NCBI GenBank assembly: GCA_023267855.1
Contig: JALNLN010000015.1
Coordinates: 1-38,202 of the forward strand
Length of the DNA stretch: 38,202 bases
Source: Candidatus Geocrenenecus dongiae
GTDB taxonomy: Archaea > Thermoproteota > Nitrososphaeria_A > Caldarchaeales > Wolframiiraptoraceae
Direction: 5' to 3'
A program made the position numbers and the translations under genes. Every line of letters starts with the position of its first letter. Position 1 is the stretch's first letter. Positions 1 to 6,842 of the stretch are shown in pieces. Under the pieces are notes generated by a model. That model was not told the DNA's origin. It was given only the letters and a program-made list of their open reading frames with translations, and did no database searches.

Positions 1-470
1 ATTATCAGTTCTTTCTCCGTTAAGATTAGTCCACCGATTCTATCAAAATCGCTTGGAATCCAGCTATACTTTCTTAAGTCGACCTCAAGATAGCGTTTAT
101 TCGGCTCAATACTTATTTTTAACACACCATTCTTAAAGCTGAATAGTGTATTCTTTATGTAAACGCTTTTCTTAGTTATCCTAGGCTTATCTTTAGCTTT
201 CTTCTTATTGTAGAGCGTTATCCAGCCCTTAACCAGTCCAATGACCGAGTTTATTGCAGAGTCGACGTAGTGTCTAGAATATCTCCAATCTTGCAACAGC
301 TCATCCCTAAGCCTCCTCCTATCCCCAGCTTTTAAACTAAGGTGGGCTTTACCAGAAACCTTAACATGCGAGAAGGTGAAAGCTAAAGCTTTTTGCTTAA
401 CTTTGAAGTATTCTTCAATTAGATCTTTCGGAGCATCTACTGGGATCTTGTAGCTTTTAACTGTCTCCAC
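1..470 (-). CDS. tnpB: TnpB-like protein (IS605/IS607 OrfB), N-terminal part, cut by the window edge
   Basis: The minus-strand frame from a GTG at 470 stays open to the left edge (about 156 codons), so only the N-terminal part is present. My translation begins VETVKSYKIPVDAPKDLIEE and continues with a basic, aromatic-rich segment (LLQDWRYSRHYVDSAI, then LVKGWITLYNKKKAKDKPRI) and a beta-rich stretch (NGVLKISIEPNKRYLEVDL). This is the usual N-terminal pattern of archaeal TnpB, the RNA-guided nuclease of IS200/IS605 and IS607 elements. The RuvC and zinc-finger parts, and any omega RNA, lie outside the window, so activity cannot be judged. The GTG is chosen because an in-frame TGA lies at 477-479. 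The gene overlaps the small HTH gene upstream by 34 nt, as tnpA and tnpB do in IS607 elements. Confidence 0.8.
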   Translation of the reverse strand, partial: METVKSYKIPVDAPKDLIEEYFKVKQKALAFTFSHVKVSGKAHLSLKAGDRRRLRDELLQDWRYSRHYVDSAINSVIGLVKGWITLYNKKKAKDKPRITKKSVYIKNTLFSFKNGVLKISIEPNKRYLEVDLRKYSWIPSDFDRIGGLILTEKELI

Positions 471-622
471 AATCTTTCAACCTCACTCTTTGGATAACGG
501 AGCTTACCTGTTGGAAGCTTGACAGCTCTAATAATACCCTTCTTCTGCCACTTCCAAAGAGTCTTAACCGATATACCGAACTTCTTAGCAACCTCAGAGG
601 GACGTAAGAGTTCTTCTTCCAT
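437..622 (-). CDS. MerR-like HTH protein matching only the DNA-binding domain of IS607 TnpA
   Basis: A 61-residue protein. Almost the whole chain is one winged-helix domain (EVAKKFGISVKTLWKWQKKG, then a GKLRYPKSEVERL wing), the pattern of the N-terminal domain of IS607-family serine recombinases. The recombinase catalytic domain that should follow is absent: the frame stops cleanly at 437, inside the start of tnpB. The ATG at 622 is preferred over the TTG at 646 because an AT-rich TATA-like box (645-655) lies about 26 bp upstream, fitting a leaderless transcript. It may be a truncated tnpA in a non-autonomous element, or a stand-alone regulator kept with TnpB. The domain assignment is firm; the role is inference. 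Confidence 0.75.
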   Translation of the reverse strand: MEEELLRPSEVAKKFGISVKTLWKWQKKGIIRAVKLPTGKLRYPKSEVERLWRQLKATRSQ

Positions 623-644
623 CAAAGAGTTAATAGAGTTGAAC

Positions 645-655
645 AAATATTTAAA
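645..655 (-). promoter_or_regulatory. TATA-like box for the HTH-tnpB pair
   Basis: The minus strand reads TTTAAATATTT here, centred about 28 bp upstream of the ATG at 622. This is the spacing expected for leaderless archaeal transcription. Confidence 0.4.
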
Positions 656-660
656 CCTAC

Positions 661-999
661 CTATTCCGAAACTGCTGACTGCGGCATTATTGTAATGATT
701 TTCTCTAACCTTCCAGCTTTATAACCTGTCTCTTCTTCTAATTCTCTTACTGCACATTCATAATCAGTTTCTCCGGTTTTCAGAGTTCCGGCAGGTATCT
801 CTAGAATCTATTTCCCAACTGGATGTCTATACTGTTTTATTAACAAGATTTTACTATTAGATTTTATTGGCAGGATTGCTGAAGCCCCTGGATGCTCCAC
901 TACTTCTCTAATCTTCACTCTCCTATCTAAGATCTCATCTACTCTAAGTTTAACAGTCTTCCCAGAGTAAACCATCCTACTAGAAACCCTTTTAACCAT
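661..999 (-). pseudogene. Broken Nudix hydrolase (ADP-ribose pyrophosphatase-like)
   Basis: The frame encodes an ADP-ribose pyrophosphatase-type N-terminus (ILLIKQYRHPVGK), is interrupted by TAG at 808-810, and continues in the same frame as ILEIPAGTLKTGETDYECAV and RELEEETGY. That is an intact Nudix box (G-x5-E-x7-REUxEExGU). Family members commonly have an acidic or aromatic residue where the TAG sits, so one base change (for example TGG to TAG) would explain the stop. The frame ends at 661, soon after the Nudix box, so the last 40 or so residues of a normal enzyme are missing. The end lies just upstream of the HTH-tnpB unit, suggesting the insertion removed the 3' part. The start is the ATG at 999 (an upstream TTG at 1008 is possible). 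Two independent lesions make loss of function likely. A sequencing error could explain the stop but not the truncation. Confidence 0.8.
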
Positions 1000-1060
1000 A
1001 CTTACCAAAAAGGAAACCTAAGAGAAAAACATTACAATAAGTTCATCAATACTATAAGGT

Positions 1061-2164
1061 ATGGTTAAGACTTCTCTTAAAGATTTTAAACCATACGAAC
1101 GTGAAACCCCTATCTGGAAGATAGCTGAAGAATATGGTCTCAAAGAGAGTCAGATAATTAGAATGGATACAAACGTATCGCCCTACCTCTCTACCAAATG
1201 GTTAAAGAAACTACAATCTAAGCTTCTCGAGATAGAAGTAAACCAGTATCCAGACACAAGCTATAGATCACTGGTAGAGGCAATCTCAGAATACACCAGC
1301 GTTAAACACTATGATAGAATAATTCCAGTGAATGGTGCAGATGAAGGTATAGAAATAGTTTGCGAAGCATTTCTCGAACCTGGAGGAGAAGTGGTAATCT
1401 CTACACCTACATACGATTACTTTAGAGTTTCAGCAGAAATACATGGAGGAAGAATAGTTAACGTAGAAAGGATGGAGGATTTTAGAGACAACGTAGTTGA
1501 GATAACTTCATCTATAAGTGAAAAAACGAATATCGTTTTCCTCTGTAATCCAAACAACCCTACTGGAAATTCTGTAAGATACGATGATCTAATAGAAATA
1601 CTGGAGAATTCTAAAAACTCCATAGTCGTGGTGGATGAAGCATACTATGAGTATTCTGGAAAAACATTCATAGAATTGACAGAATCATACGATAACCTGG
1701 TAATAATAAGAACTCTATCAAAAGCTTTTGGACTTGCAGGTGCAAGAATAGGATACATTATAACATCAAAGAAGACGGCTGGAGACATCAACCTTGTTAG
1801 ACCTCCGAATAGTTTAAGCACAATATCTGTAGAACTAGCGGTAATAGCTTTAAGAGACATAGAAACAGTGAGGAAGAACGTAGCAAAAACAATAAAAGAA
1901 AGAGAAAGAATGAGAGAACTATTAAGAACAATAAAAGGTTTAGAAGTATATCCATCAGAAGCAAACTTCATACTCTTCAAGACTCTTGAGTGGAAGCCTT
2001 CAGAAATATATAGAAAACTACTGAAAAGAGGTGTCATGATAAGAAATCTAGAAAACATTCCTAAACTAGAAAAACATCTAAGAGTAACAATCTCACTGCC
2101 AGAACACAACAACAAATTCCTAAAACTACTAGAAAAGATACTGAAAGAAACACCTCCAAGTTAA
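1061..2164 (+). CDS. hisC: Histidinol-phosphate aminotransferase-like PLP enzyme
   Basis: A 367-residue fold-type I aminotransferase of the HisC subfamily, cytosolic, transferring an amino group between glutamate/2-oxoglutarate and histidinol phosphate or a related substrate. Visible signatures are CNPNNPTG (residues 162-169), the PLP-ring Asp in DEAYYEY (about 192) and the Schiff-base lysine in TLSKAFGLAGARIGY (Lys221). The C-terminal small domain has EANFILFK and an Arg for the substrate carboxylate (HLRVTISLP). Length is normal. No other his gene is in the window, so the substrate is not fixed by context; archaeal HisC homologues can also serve aromatic amino acids. It lies divergent from the Nudix pseudogene and ends 75 nt before a tRNA gene. 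Confidence 0.85.
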   Translation: MVKTSLKDFKPYERETPIWKIAEEYGLKESQIIRMDTNVSPYLSTKWLKKLQSKLLEIEVNQYPDTSYRSLVEAISEYTSVKHYDRIIPVNGADEGIEIVCEAFLEPGGEVVISTPTYDYFRVSAEIHGGRIVNVERMEDFRDNVVEITSSISEKTNIVFLCNPNNPTGNSVRYDDLIEILENSKNSIVVVDEAYYEYSGKTFIELTESYDNLVIIRTLSKAFGLAGARIGYIITSKKTAGDINLVRPPNSLSTISVELAVIALRDIETVRKNVAKTIKERERMRELLRTIKGLEVYPSEANFILFKTLEWKPSEIYRKLLKRGVMIRNLENIPKLEKHLRVTISLPEHNNKFLKLLEKILKETPPS

Positions 2165-2239
2165 ATAAAACAATTAGAGAAATACTCCTAAACCAAGACT
2201 TATTACCAAGAATAAACTTCTAGAAAAATAGAAGATAAA

Positions 2240-2345
2240 GGGCCCGTGGCCTAGAATGGATAGGGCGCCGGCCTGCGGTAAAACATGTTTACTAGTAAAG
2301 TTTGTAGATAGCCGGTAGTCGGGGGTTCAAGTCCCCCCGGGCCCA
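2240..2345 (+). tRNA. tRNA-Arg(GCG) with a 31-nt intron
   Basis: Acceptor strands GGGCCCG (2240-2246) and CGGGCCC (2338-2344) pair fully. The D-arm is 2249-2266, the anticodon stem is CCGGC (2268-2272) with GCCGG (2311-2315), and the T-arm is GGGGG-TTCAAGT-CCCCC (2321-2337). The loop reads C-T-GCG-G (2273-2278), then the intron, then A38 (2310). Anticodon GCG (2275-2277) decodes CGC/CGU as arginine. CCA is not encoded and the discriminator is A2345. Acceptor and T stems match those of the tRNA-Arg(UCU) at the other end of the window. Confidence 0.93.
2279..2309 (+). other. tRNA intron at 37/38 with bulge-helix-bulge splice motif
   Basis: A 4-bp central helix forms between CTGC (2273-2276) and GTAG (2304-2307), with one G-U pair. 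It is flanked by 3-nt bulges G2277-G2278-T2279 and A2308-T2309-A2310. Cutting after the second base of each bulge, the rule for the archaeal splicing endonuclease, removes exactly 2279-2309 and restores a normal 7-base anticodon loop. Inside, AAA pairs with TTT and a small TTTA/TAAA hairpin closes the intron. Confidence 0.85.
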
Positions 2346-2467
2346 CACTATATAGAGGTTAGAGAACAATCTTGTTGAAGTTTTGTAGTTAGAAATCTGT
2401 GTCGCAGTGGTTGAGATGAAGTTTTTCAAGGCATGGTTAATGTGTGTTTATAGGTTTGGAGAAACGG

Positions 2468-2475
2468 TTATAAAT
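2468..2475 (+). promoter_or_regulatory. TATA box for the DUF1294-like gene
   Basis: TTATAAAT, centred 28 bp before the GTG at 2499 and 37 bp before the ATG at 2508. Transcription would start near 2497, giving no leader or a very short one. Confidence 0.55.
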
Positions 2476-2507
2476 TTTTTAGGTTTCCTAAATTAAGGGT
2501 GTTAAAC

Positions 2508-3302
2508 ATGGATTCTACACCTCAGTCTGGAGGTGAGTCTGAAAAAACGGAAGTTGAAGGCAAAGCTAAGAAATTATTAGAGAACTTTACGATAACAGTA
2601 TTTACATGGATTCCTAGAGTGTTTCTAATAATTTTCTTGCTTTCTTTCTTATTTTATCTCTGCTACAAAATGTACTCACCTGAACTGGTTCCTAGAGTGG
2701 CAGTTGAGAATGTTCTTTATCTCATCAAAAAGATCCTGGAATTCTTATACAGTTATGTGAATATTACTGCAATACACATAATAGCTCTGGTAGTGATATG
2801 CATTCTGATATCAACTGTATTTAACTGGAAGTGGGTTTTAGGTTATATTATGATTGTGTTTACAGTGCCGATAGGGTTAGCATATTTATCAACTTTGATT
2901 GGGGGATTCTTCACATCAACATTACAACCAGTAACAAGCTACACTATAAACGATTTACTAGCATTCGGCTTCATGAAGATGTTCCAATTAAACTATATCT
3001 TCTTCAAGTTTGTAGAAGAATGGGTTGGACAGCAATTATACATATTCTTGCTACTACTTGTCTTAATGTCATCTCTAGGAGTCTTAGTGATATATGTGGA
3101 TAAGAAGATGGCTAAGAATTCAGGTAAAAGAATAGATGAAAAAGATTTCGTTAGATATGGATTACTAGGTGGAGGATTGGGAATAATTCTCGGAGTATTC
3201 TTATTTAAACATAAGATCAAACATCTATGGCTACTATCACAGATAGTTTTGGTAACATTCTCCACACTATACATCCTTATAGGATACATTCTAGGTTTGT
3301 AA
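2508..3302 (+). CDS. Polytopic membrane protein with a C-terminal DUF1294-like domain
   Basis: A 264-residue membrane protein of unknown function. Hydrophobic segments lie at about residues 35-57, 83-102, 107-133, 172-196 and, in the last 50 residues, two more. The C-terminal third (from YVDKKMAKNSGKRIDEKDF, then GGGLGIILGVFLFKHK) carries the D-K-x-x-A, R-I-x-E, GG-x-x-G and F-x-H-K pattern I know from the small DUF1294 membrane family. In bacteria that domain is usually free-standing or follows a cold-shock domain; here it follows three or four extra transmembrane helices. The ATG at 2508 is preferred, but a GTG at 2499 is equally placed for leaderless initiation. No neighbour suggests a role. 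Confidence 0.75.
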   Translation: MDSTPQSGGESEKTEVEGKAKKLLENFTITVFTWIPRVFLIIFLLSFLFYLCYKMYSPELVPRVAVENVLYLIKKILEFLYSYVNITAIHIIALVVICILISTVFNWKWVLGYIMIVFTVPIGLAYLSTLIGGFFTSTLQPVTSYTINDLLAFGFMKMFQLNYIFFKFVEEWVGQQLYIFLLLLVLMSSLGVLVIYVDKKMAKNSGKRIDEKDFVRYGLLGGGLGIILGVFLFKHKIKHLWLLSQIVLVTFSTLYILIGYILGL

Positions 3303-3464
3303 ACTTCTACTAAGTTTTAGAACACCTTCAAACTAATTGAGAAAAAGCTGTATGAACACAAAGGAGAGTTTTTAGGGAGTCTTTCAGAAAATGTTAGCAT
3401 TTTTAGATTTCTGTAGCTAGTATGTAGGAGAGATTTTTATCTTAGCTTAAATTTTTCTTACTTG

Positions 3465-3513
3465 GTGATGATAACCGCATCGTCTGAGTAGTGATGATGG
3501 ATCAACCATCTGA
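3465..3513 (+). ncRNA. C/D-box guide sRNA, both guides fitting 16S rRNA
   Basis: Boxes in order: C GTGATGA (3465-3471), 12-nt guide (3472-3483), D' CTGA (3484-3487), 3-nt linker, C' GTGATGA (3491-3497), 12-nt guide (3498-3509), D CTGA (3510-3513). Perfect consensus boxes and equal 12-nt spacers are the archaeal sRNA architecture bound by L7Ae, Nop5 and fibrillarin for 2'-O-methylation. The D guide is complementary to GGUUGAUCC, the conserved 5' start of archaeal 16S rRNA. The D' guide is complementary to ACGAUGCGG, found in the conserved GUAAACGAUG region of 16S. By the N+5 rule the modified bases would be the first U of GGUUGAUCC and the U of ACGAU. The boxes are seen directly; the targets are recalled from memory of rRNA sequence. 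Transcript ends are not defined. Confidence 0.88.
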
Positions 3514-3590
3514 TAAAACCTTTATTCTCTACTTCTATTTTAAATGTGAATGATAGATATTCATAGGTATGGCCTAAATAATTTAATATT

Positions 3591-3599
3591 TCTATCCAA
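3591..3599 (+). promoter_or_regulatory. TCTATCCAA element shared with the guaB upstream region
   Basis: The same 9-mer is at 6788-6796, upstream of guaB. Here it ends 62 bp before the pyrF start codon and about 35 bp before its TATA box, a plausible activator or repressor position. This could be chance in AT-rich DNA. Confidence 0.25.
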
Positions 3600-3633
3600 C
3601 GTATTTACGTAGATATATTCTGCATAGCTAAGG

Positions 3634-3641
3634 CTTATAAG
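3634..3641 (+). promoter_or_regulatory. pyr operon TATA box
   Basis: CTTATAAG, centred about 25 bp upstream of the pyrF ATG at 3662. This predicts a leaderless message for the pyrFEKD operon and supports that start. Confidence 0.65.
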
Positions 3642-3661
3642 ATGCATTTTCAATTATTGGG

Positions 3662-4396
3662 ATGGGTTCTGTGGGTTCAGACCCCAAGGAAAGAAGACCA
3701 GTAAAACTTTGGGAGATTGCAAGGAAGAAACAAAGTAGGCTCATAATTGCACTCGACGTTTTTAATAATCTCCGGCTTAATGGTAGAGAAGTGATAGAAA
3801 AGTATAGTAGGCTCTTAGAAACTTGTAGAGATTTTATCGTAGGTGTGAAGATTGGTCTACCACTACTACTAAAGGCTGGTTCTAGAGATATACAGGACTT
3901 GATAGAGAAGTTTAAAGAAGATTTCTACATGATTGCAGATTTCAAGCTTGCAGATATACCTGAAATCGTAAATATATCTTTGAAGATTATTAAAGATATA
4001 GGTTTCGATGGTTCGATAATCCACCTTTTCCAGGGAGGATTACAGAAAATCTCTCTAGACACCTTAGATCTCTTCGGAGTATTAATCATGAGTCATCCTG
4101 AAGCTAAGTTACTAGAAGAGAATATAGATCGTTTGATAATAGAAGCGTCATCGAATAAGATCGTGGGTGTAGTTGTAGGAGCAACTAAAGAACATTTCAT
4201 ACGTGAAGTTAGAAGAAAACTTTCAGATAAAACAATAATCTCTCCGGGAGTGGTAACACAAGGTGGAGAAATAGGCGCTTCTCTAAGATGTGGTTCAGAT
4301 TTTGAGATAATAGGTAGAGCTGTAACATTTTCCGAAGATCCCCTACCAATACTTAGAAGAATTGTAGAGGTTGAGAGGCATGTCCTTAAAAAATAG
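3662..4396 (+). CDS. pyrF: Orotidine 5'-phosphate decarboxylase
   Basis: Converts OMP to UMP, the last step of pyrimidine synthesis. A 244-residue TIM barrel. The catalytic DxKxxD motif is DFKLAD (residues 93-98: Asp93, Lys95, Asp98). The phosphate-binding parts are VVVGATKE and the SPGVVTQGG loop, with a final IIGRAVTF strand typical of archaeal PyrF. About 25 residues precede the first barrel strand (RLIIALDV), slightly longer than usual, but the leaderless promoter fits this ATG. First gene of a tight pyrF-pyrE-pyrK-pyrD operon; its last 17 nt overlap pyrE. Confidence 0.92.
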   Translation: MGSVGSDPKERRPVKLWEIARKKQSRLIIALDVFNNLRLNGREVIEKYSRLLETCRDFIVGVKIGLPLLLKAGSRDIQDLIEKFKEDFYMIADFKLADIPEIVNISLKIIKDIGFDGSIIHLFQGGLQKISLDTLDLFGVLIMSHPEAKLLEENIDRLIIEASSNKIVGVVVGATKEHFIREVRRKLSDKTIISPGVVTQGGEIGASLRCGSDFEIIGRAVTFSEDPLPILRRIVEVERHVLKK

Positions 4397-4970
4397 AGTA
4401 ATCGAAATACTGTTATCTATCGGGTGTGTAAAATTCGGCGAGTTCATTTTAAGCTCTGGTATTAAAAGTAATGTGTATGTAGATTTGAGAAGGATAATCT
4501 CCTATCCAAGAGAATTCAAAGAAATAGCATTAATATCTTCAGAATTTTTGAGAAATCTAGAATTCGACGTTATAGCTGGTGTAGAGTCTAGTGGAATACC
4601 TTTGGCAACATCTCTTTCCCTCTTCTTATCTAAACCATTGATATACGTGAGGAAAGAATCGAAAAACCATGGATTAAAGAAGATGATTGAGGGAGAATAT
4701 AGTCAAGGTCAGAAGATATTGGTTGTAGATGATGTTTCTACAACAGGCAGCTCTATAATTAAAGCTGTAGAAACATTAAGATCAAATGGATTAAGAGTTT
4801 CAGAAGCATTTGTAATTGTTGATAGAGGGGAGGGTGCTGTAGAAAGACTTAGAGAGATAGACGTCAATCTCAAATACATCGTAACCCTGGAAGAATTATT
4901 AGGCAAGCTTAAAGAAAGAGGTGAAAAATCCAGCTTAGAAGTTAGAGGTGTATGTAATGGTTCTACGTGA
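4380..4970 (+). CDS. pyrE: Orotate phosphoribosyltransferase
   Basis: Joins orotate and PRPP to form OMP, the substrate of the preceding pyrF product. A 196-residue type I phosphoribosyltransferase with the PRPP-binding motif ILVVDDVSTTGSS (about residues 113-125). An SSG loop follows the IAGVESSGIPLA strand, and a flexible-loop lysine region (RKESKNHGLKK) covers the active site. The ATG at 4380, inside the end of pyrF, fits the family N-terminus; a TTG nine bases upstream is less likely. Its 3' end overlaps pyrK by 14 nt, so the four pyr genes are probably translationally coupled. Confidence 0.92.
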   Translation: MSLKNRVIEILLSIGCVKFGEFILSSGIKSNVYVDLRRIISYPREFKEIALISSEFLRNLEFDVIAGVESSGIPLATSLSLFLSKPLIYVRKESKNHGLKKMIEGEYSQGQKILVVDDVSTTGSSIIKAVETLRSNGLRVSEAFVIVDRGEGAVERLREIDVNLKYIVTLEELLGKLKERGEKSSLEVRGVCNGST

Positions 4971-5787
4971 CCCATACATCCCGGCAACGATAATAGAAAT
5001 AAATCAACTAACAGAAAACATAAGAGAATACTGTGTTAAGTTAGATAAGAGTATTGATCCAGAACCAGGTCAGTTTGCTATGATATGGATACCGAAGGTA
5101 GGAGAGATCCCTATAAGTTTCGCAGACTGGATATGTGAAGAGAAGATAGCCGTTTTCGTGATAGCGAGAGTTGGAAAAGTGACAGGATACATTCAAGAAA
5201 ATTTTAAGACTGGCTCAAAAATGTACGTACGTGGACCACTCGGTAGAAGCTTCACAATAAGAGAAGGAGCTAAATGTTTATTGATGGGGGGAGGATACGG
5301 TCTCGCACCACTATACTATCTAGCAAAGAAGCTCTTAGAAAAGAAATGTAGATTAAAAATTATACTAGGCTTCAAGAATGGTTCAGACGTTTTCTATGTG
5401 AATAAGTTTAGAGTTTTAGGAGATACCGAGATCTCAACTGAAGATGGTAAAATTGGAGTGAGGGGTACTTTGATAGATGTTTTAGAAAAGGTAATGAACT
5501 CTGAGAGATACGATATGGTGTATGCGTGTGGAAGAGAAGAACTTCTCATAAAAATTGCTTTAATCTGTAACGCTAAGAACACTCCTCTCGAAGTATCTAT
5601 GGAAAGATTGATAAAATGTGGACAAGGAGTATGCGGGACATGTGTTATCGAACCCTCCGGATTGCTTGTCTGTAGAGATGGACCAGTATTTGATGGAAAG
5701 ATACTATTAGAGATTAAGAATCATTCATCTGAGAATTTTACTAGATCTATAAAGATTGTCTGTAGAGGTGCTTCTGATGCTAAATAA
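4957..5787 (+). CDS. pyrK: Dihydroorotate dehydrogenase electron-transfer subunit (PyrK)
   Basis: A 276-residue ferredoxin-reductase-like protein that carries electrons from the PyrD FMN through a [2Fe-2S] cluster and FAD to an acceptor (NAD+ in bacterial class 1B enzymes). The FAD domain shows GPLGRSF (93-99), a nucleotide-binding GGGYGLAPL follows at about 111-119, and the C-terminal cluster motif is Cys221, Cys226, Cys229 and Cys239 in CGQGVCGTC...LVC. Start is ATG 4957, with GTG 4948 possible. It overlaps pyrE by 14 nt and pyrD by 11 nt. Whether NAD+ is the acceptor here cannot be told from sequence. Confidence 0.9.
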   Translation: MVLRDPYIPATIIEINQLTENIREYCVKLDKSIDPEPGQFAMIWIPKVGEIPISFADWICEEKIAVFVIARVGKVTGYIQENFKTGSKMYVRGPLGRSFTIREGAKCLLMGGGYGLAPLYYLAKKLLEKKCRLKIILGFKNGSDVFYVNKFRVLGDTEISTEDGKIGVRGTLIDVLEKVMNSERYDMVYACGREELLIKIALICNAKNTPLEVSMERLIKCGQGVCGTCVIEPSGLLVCRDGPVFDGKILLEIKNHSSENFTRSIKIVCRGASDAK

Positions 5788-6709
5788 ACCATGTACAGTA
5801 GATATGAAGGTATGTTTGAAGAGCTTACATCTTATAAATCCGACAGTACTTACTTCAGGTGTACTCGGAGTATCTTATAGCTTAATGAAGAGAGTTGAAG
5901 AAGCAGGTGCAGGAGCCATAACAACAAAAACCATTACGAAAGAACCTCGTGAGGGATACTGGAACCCCGTCTTCGTAGATTTAGGATACGGATACGTAAA
6001 TGCTATTGGCTTAAGAAATCCTGGAGTAGATGTTTTTAGAGAAGAAATTAGAAGAGCGAAGAAGATAATCAGGATACCTATAATTGGAAGTGTTGGAGGA
6101 AGAGATCTAGATGAATTTGTATATGTGGCTGAAGAAATGCTTGAAGCTGGATGCGATAGTTTAGAATTAAATCTTTCATGTCCTCATGTAAGTGGTTATG
6201 GTGGAGACATAGGATCTGACGTAGAGCTTACATCAAAGATTATTAAAGAAGTAAAGAGTATTTCTGAAAAACCTGTTTCAGCTAAACTCTCTGCTTCTCA
6301 CGCAAAGAAGAATTTCATAGAAAAGTATATTGATGCTGGGATAGATATAATTGCAGCGATAAACACTTTAAGAGCAATGGTTGTAAACATAGATTCTATG
6401 ACCCCTGTGCTCTCAAACATTGTGGGAGGGTTGTCAGGTCCATGTATAAGACCTATAGCTTTAGCGGTAATCTATGATATACATCGAGAGTTTCCAGACA
6501 TTCCTTTAATAGGTGTAGGAGGAGTTGAAGATTGGATGAGTGCTGTAGAGATGATATTAGTTGGAGCTTCAGCAGTAGGCATAGGATCAGCGATAGCTAA
6601 GAAAGGGTTAAGCATCTTTAAAGAAATAGTTAAAGGTTTAGAGAAATACATGGAAGAGAAAGGATTCAGATCTGTAAAAGATCTTACTGGATACATTCAT
6701 AGAAACTAG
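5777..6709 (+). CDS. pyrD: Dihydroorotate dehydrogenase, catalytic subunit
   Basis: Oxidises dihydroorotate to orotate with FMN. A 310-residue TIM barrel of class 1. The catalytic base position reads NLSCPH with Cys135, as in class 1 enzymes; class 2 enzymes have Ser there. Other signatures are SAKLSA, IAAINTL and the C-terminal FMN-phosphate loops GVGGVEDW and VGASAVGIGSA. Pairing with pyrK makes it a class 1B-like complex. ATG 5777 is chosen because AGAGGTG (5764-5770) is a well-spaced Shine-Dalgarno sequence; the frame stays open upstream to a TTG at 5756. Last gene of the pyr operon. Confidence 0.92.
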   Translation: MLNKPCTVDMKVCLKSLHLINPTVLTSGVLGVSYSLMKRVEEAGAGAITTKTITKEPREGYWNPVFVDLGYGYVNAIGLRNPGVDVFREEIRRAKKIIRIPIIGSVGGRDLDEFVYVAEEMLEAGCDSLELNLSCPHVSGYGGDIGSDVELTSKIIKEVKSISEKPVSAKLSASHAKKNFIEKYIDAGIDIIAAINTLRAMVVNIDSMTPVLSNIVGGLSGPCIRPIALAVIYDIHREFPDIPLIGVGGVEDWMSAVEMILVGASAVGIGSAIAKKGLSIFKEIVKGLEKYMEEKGFRSVKDLTGYIHRN

Positions 6710-6787
6710 CCTCCGTAGATCTAGATAGACTACAGGTAACCTTAACAATACTTAATTAATTATAGATTAATAATAAGTGGAAATATC

Positions 6788-6820
6788 TATCCAATTTCTA
6801 GTAATGGATATATGTTGGAT
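6788..6820 (+). promoter_or_regulatory. guaB promoter region: TATA box inside an ATCCAA/TTGGAT inverted repeat
   Basis: A TATA-like GATATATG (about 6807-6814) lies roughly 32 bp before the GTG start of guaB. It is bracketed by ATCCAA and TTGGAT (6815-6820), a perfect 6-bp inverted repeat. TCTATCCAA here also occurs upstream of pyrF (3591-3599). The arrangement suggests an operator overlapping the promoter; no regulator is proven. Confidence 0.35.
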
Positions 6821-6842
6821 TGTTTTTTTAAGTTAGGGATTC

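Larger units (their letters stand above)
3303..3661. other. 359-bp intergenic region
   Basis: No convincing protein gene. It holds the C/D-box sRNA (3465-3513) with a T-rich TATA-like stretch at 3433-3441 about 26 bp ahead of it, and the pyrF promoter (TATA at 3634-3641). A 9-mer TCTATCCAA at 3591-3599 recurs upstream of guaB. Nothing else is recognised in 3303-3432. Confidence 0.6.

Noticed and set aside
808-810. The in-frame TAG of the Nudix gene read as pyrrolysine or readthrough
   Set aside because: The gene also lacks its 3' end beside a mobile element, and nothing near suggests a pyrrolysine context; simple pseudogene decay explains both.
5777-6709. PyrD as the serine-based type 1S dihydroorotate dehydrogenase known from Sulfolobus
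   Set aside because: The catalytic position reads NLSCPH with Cys, so it is class 1B-like at that site.
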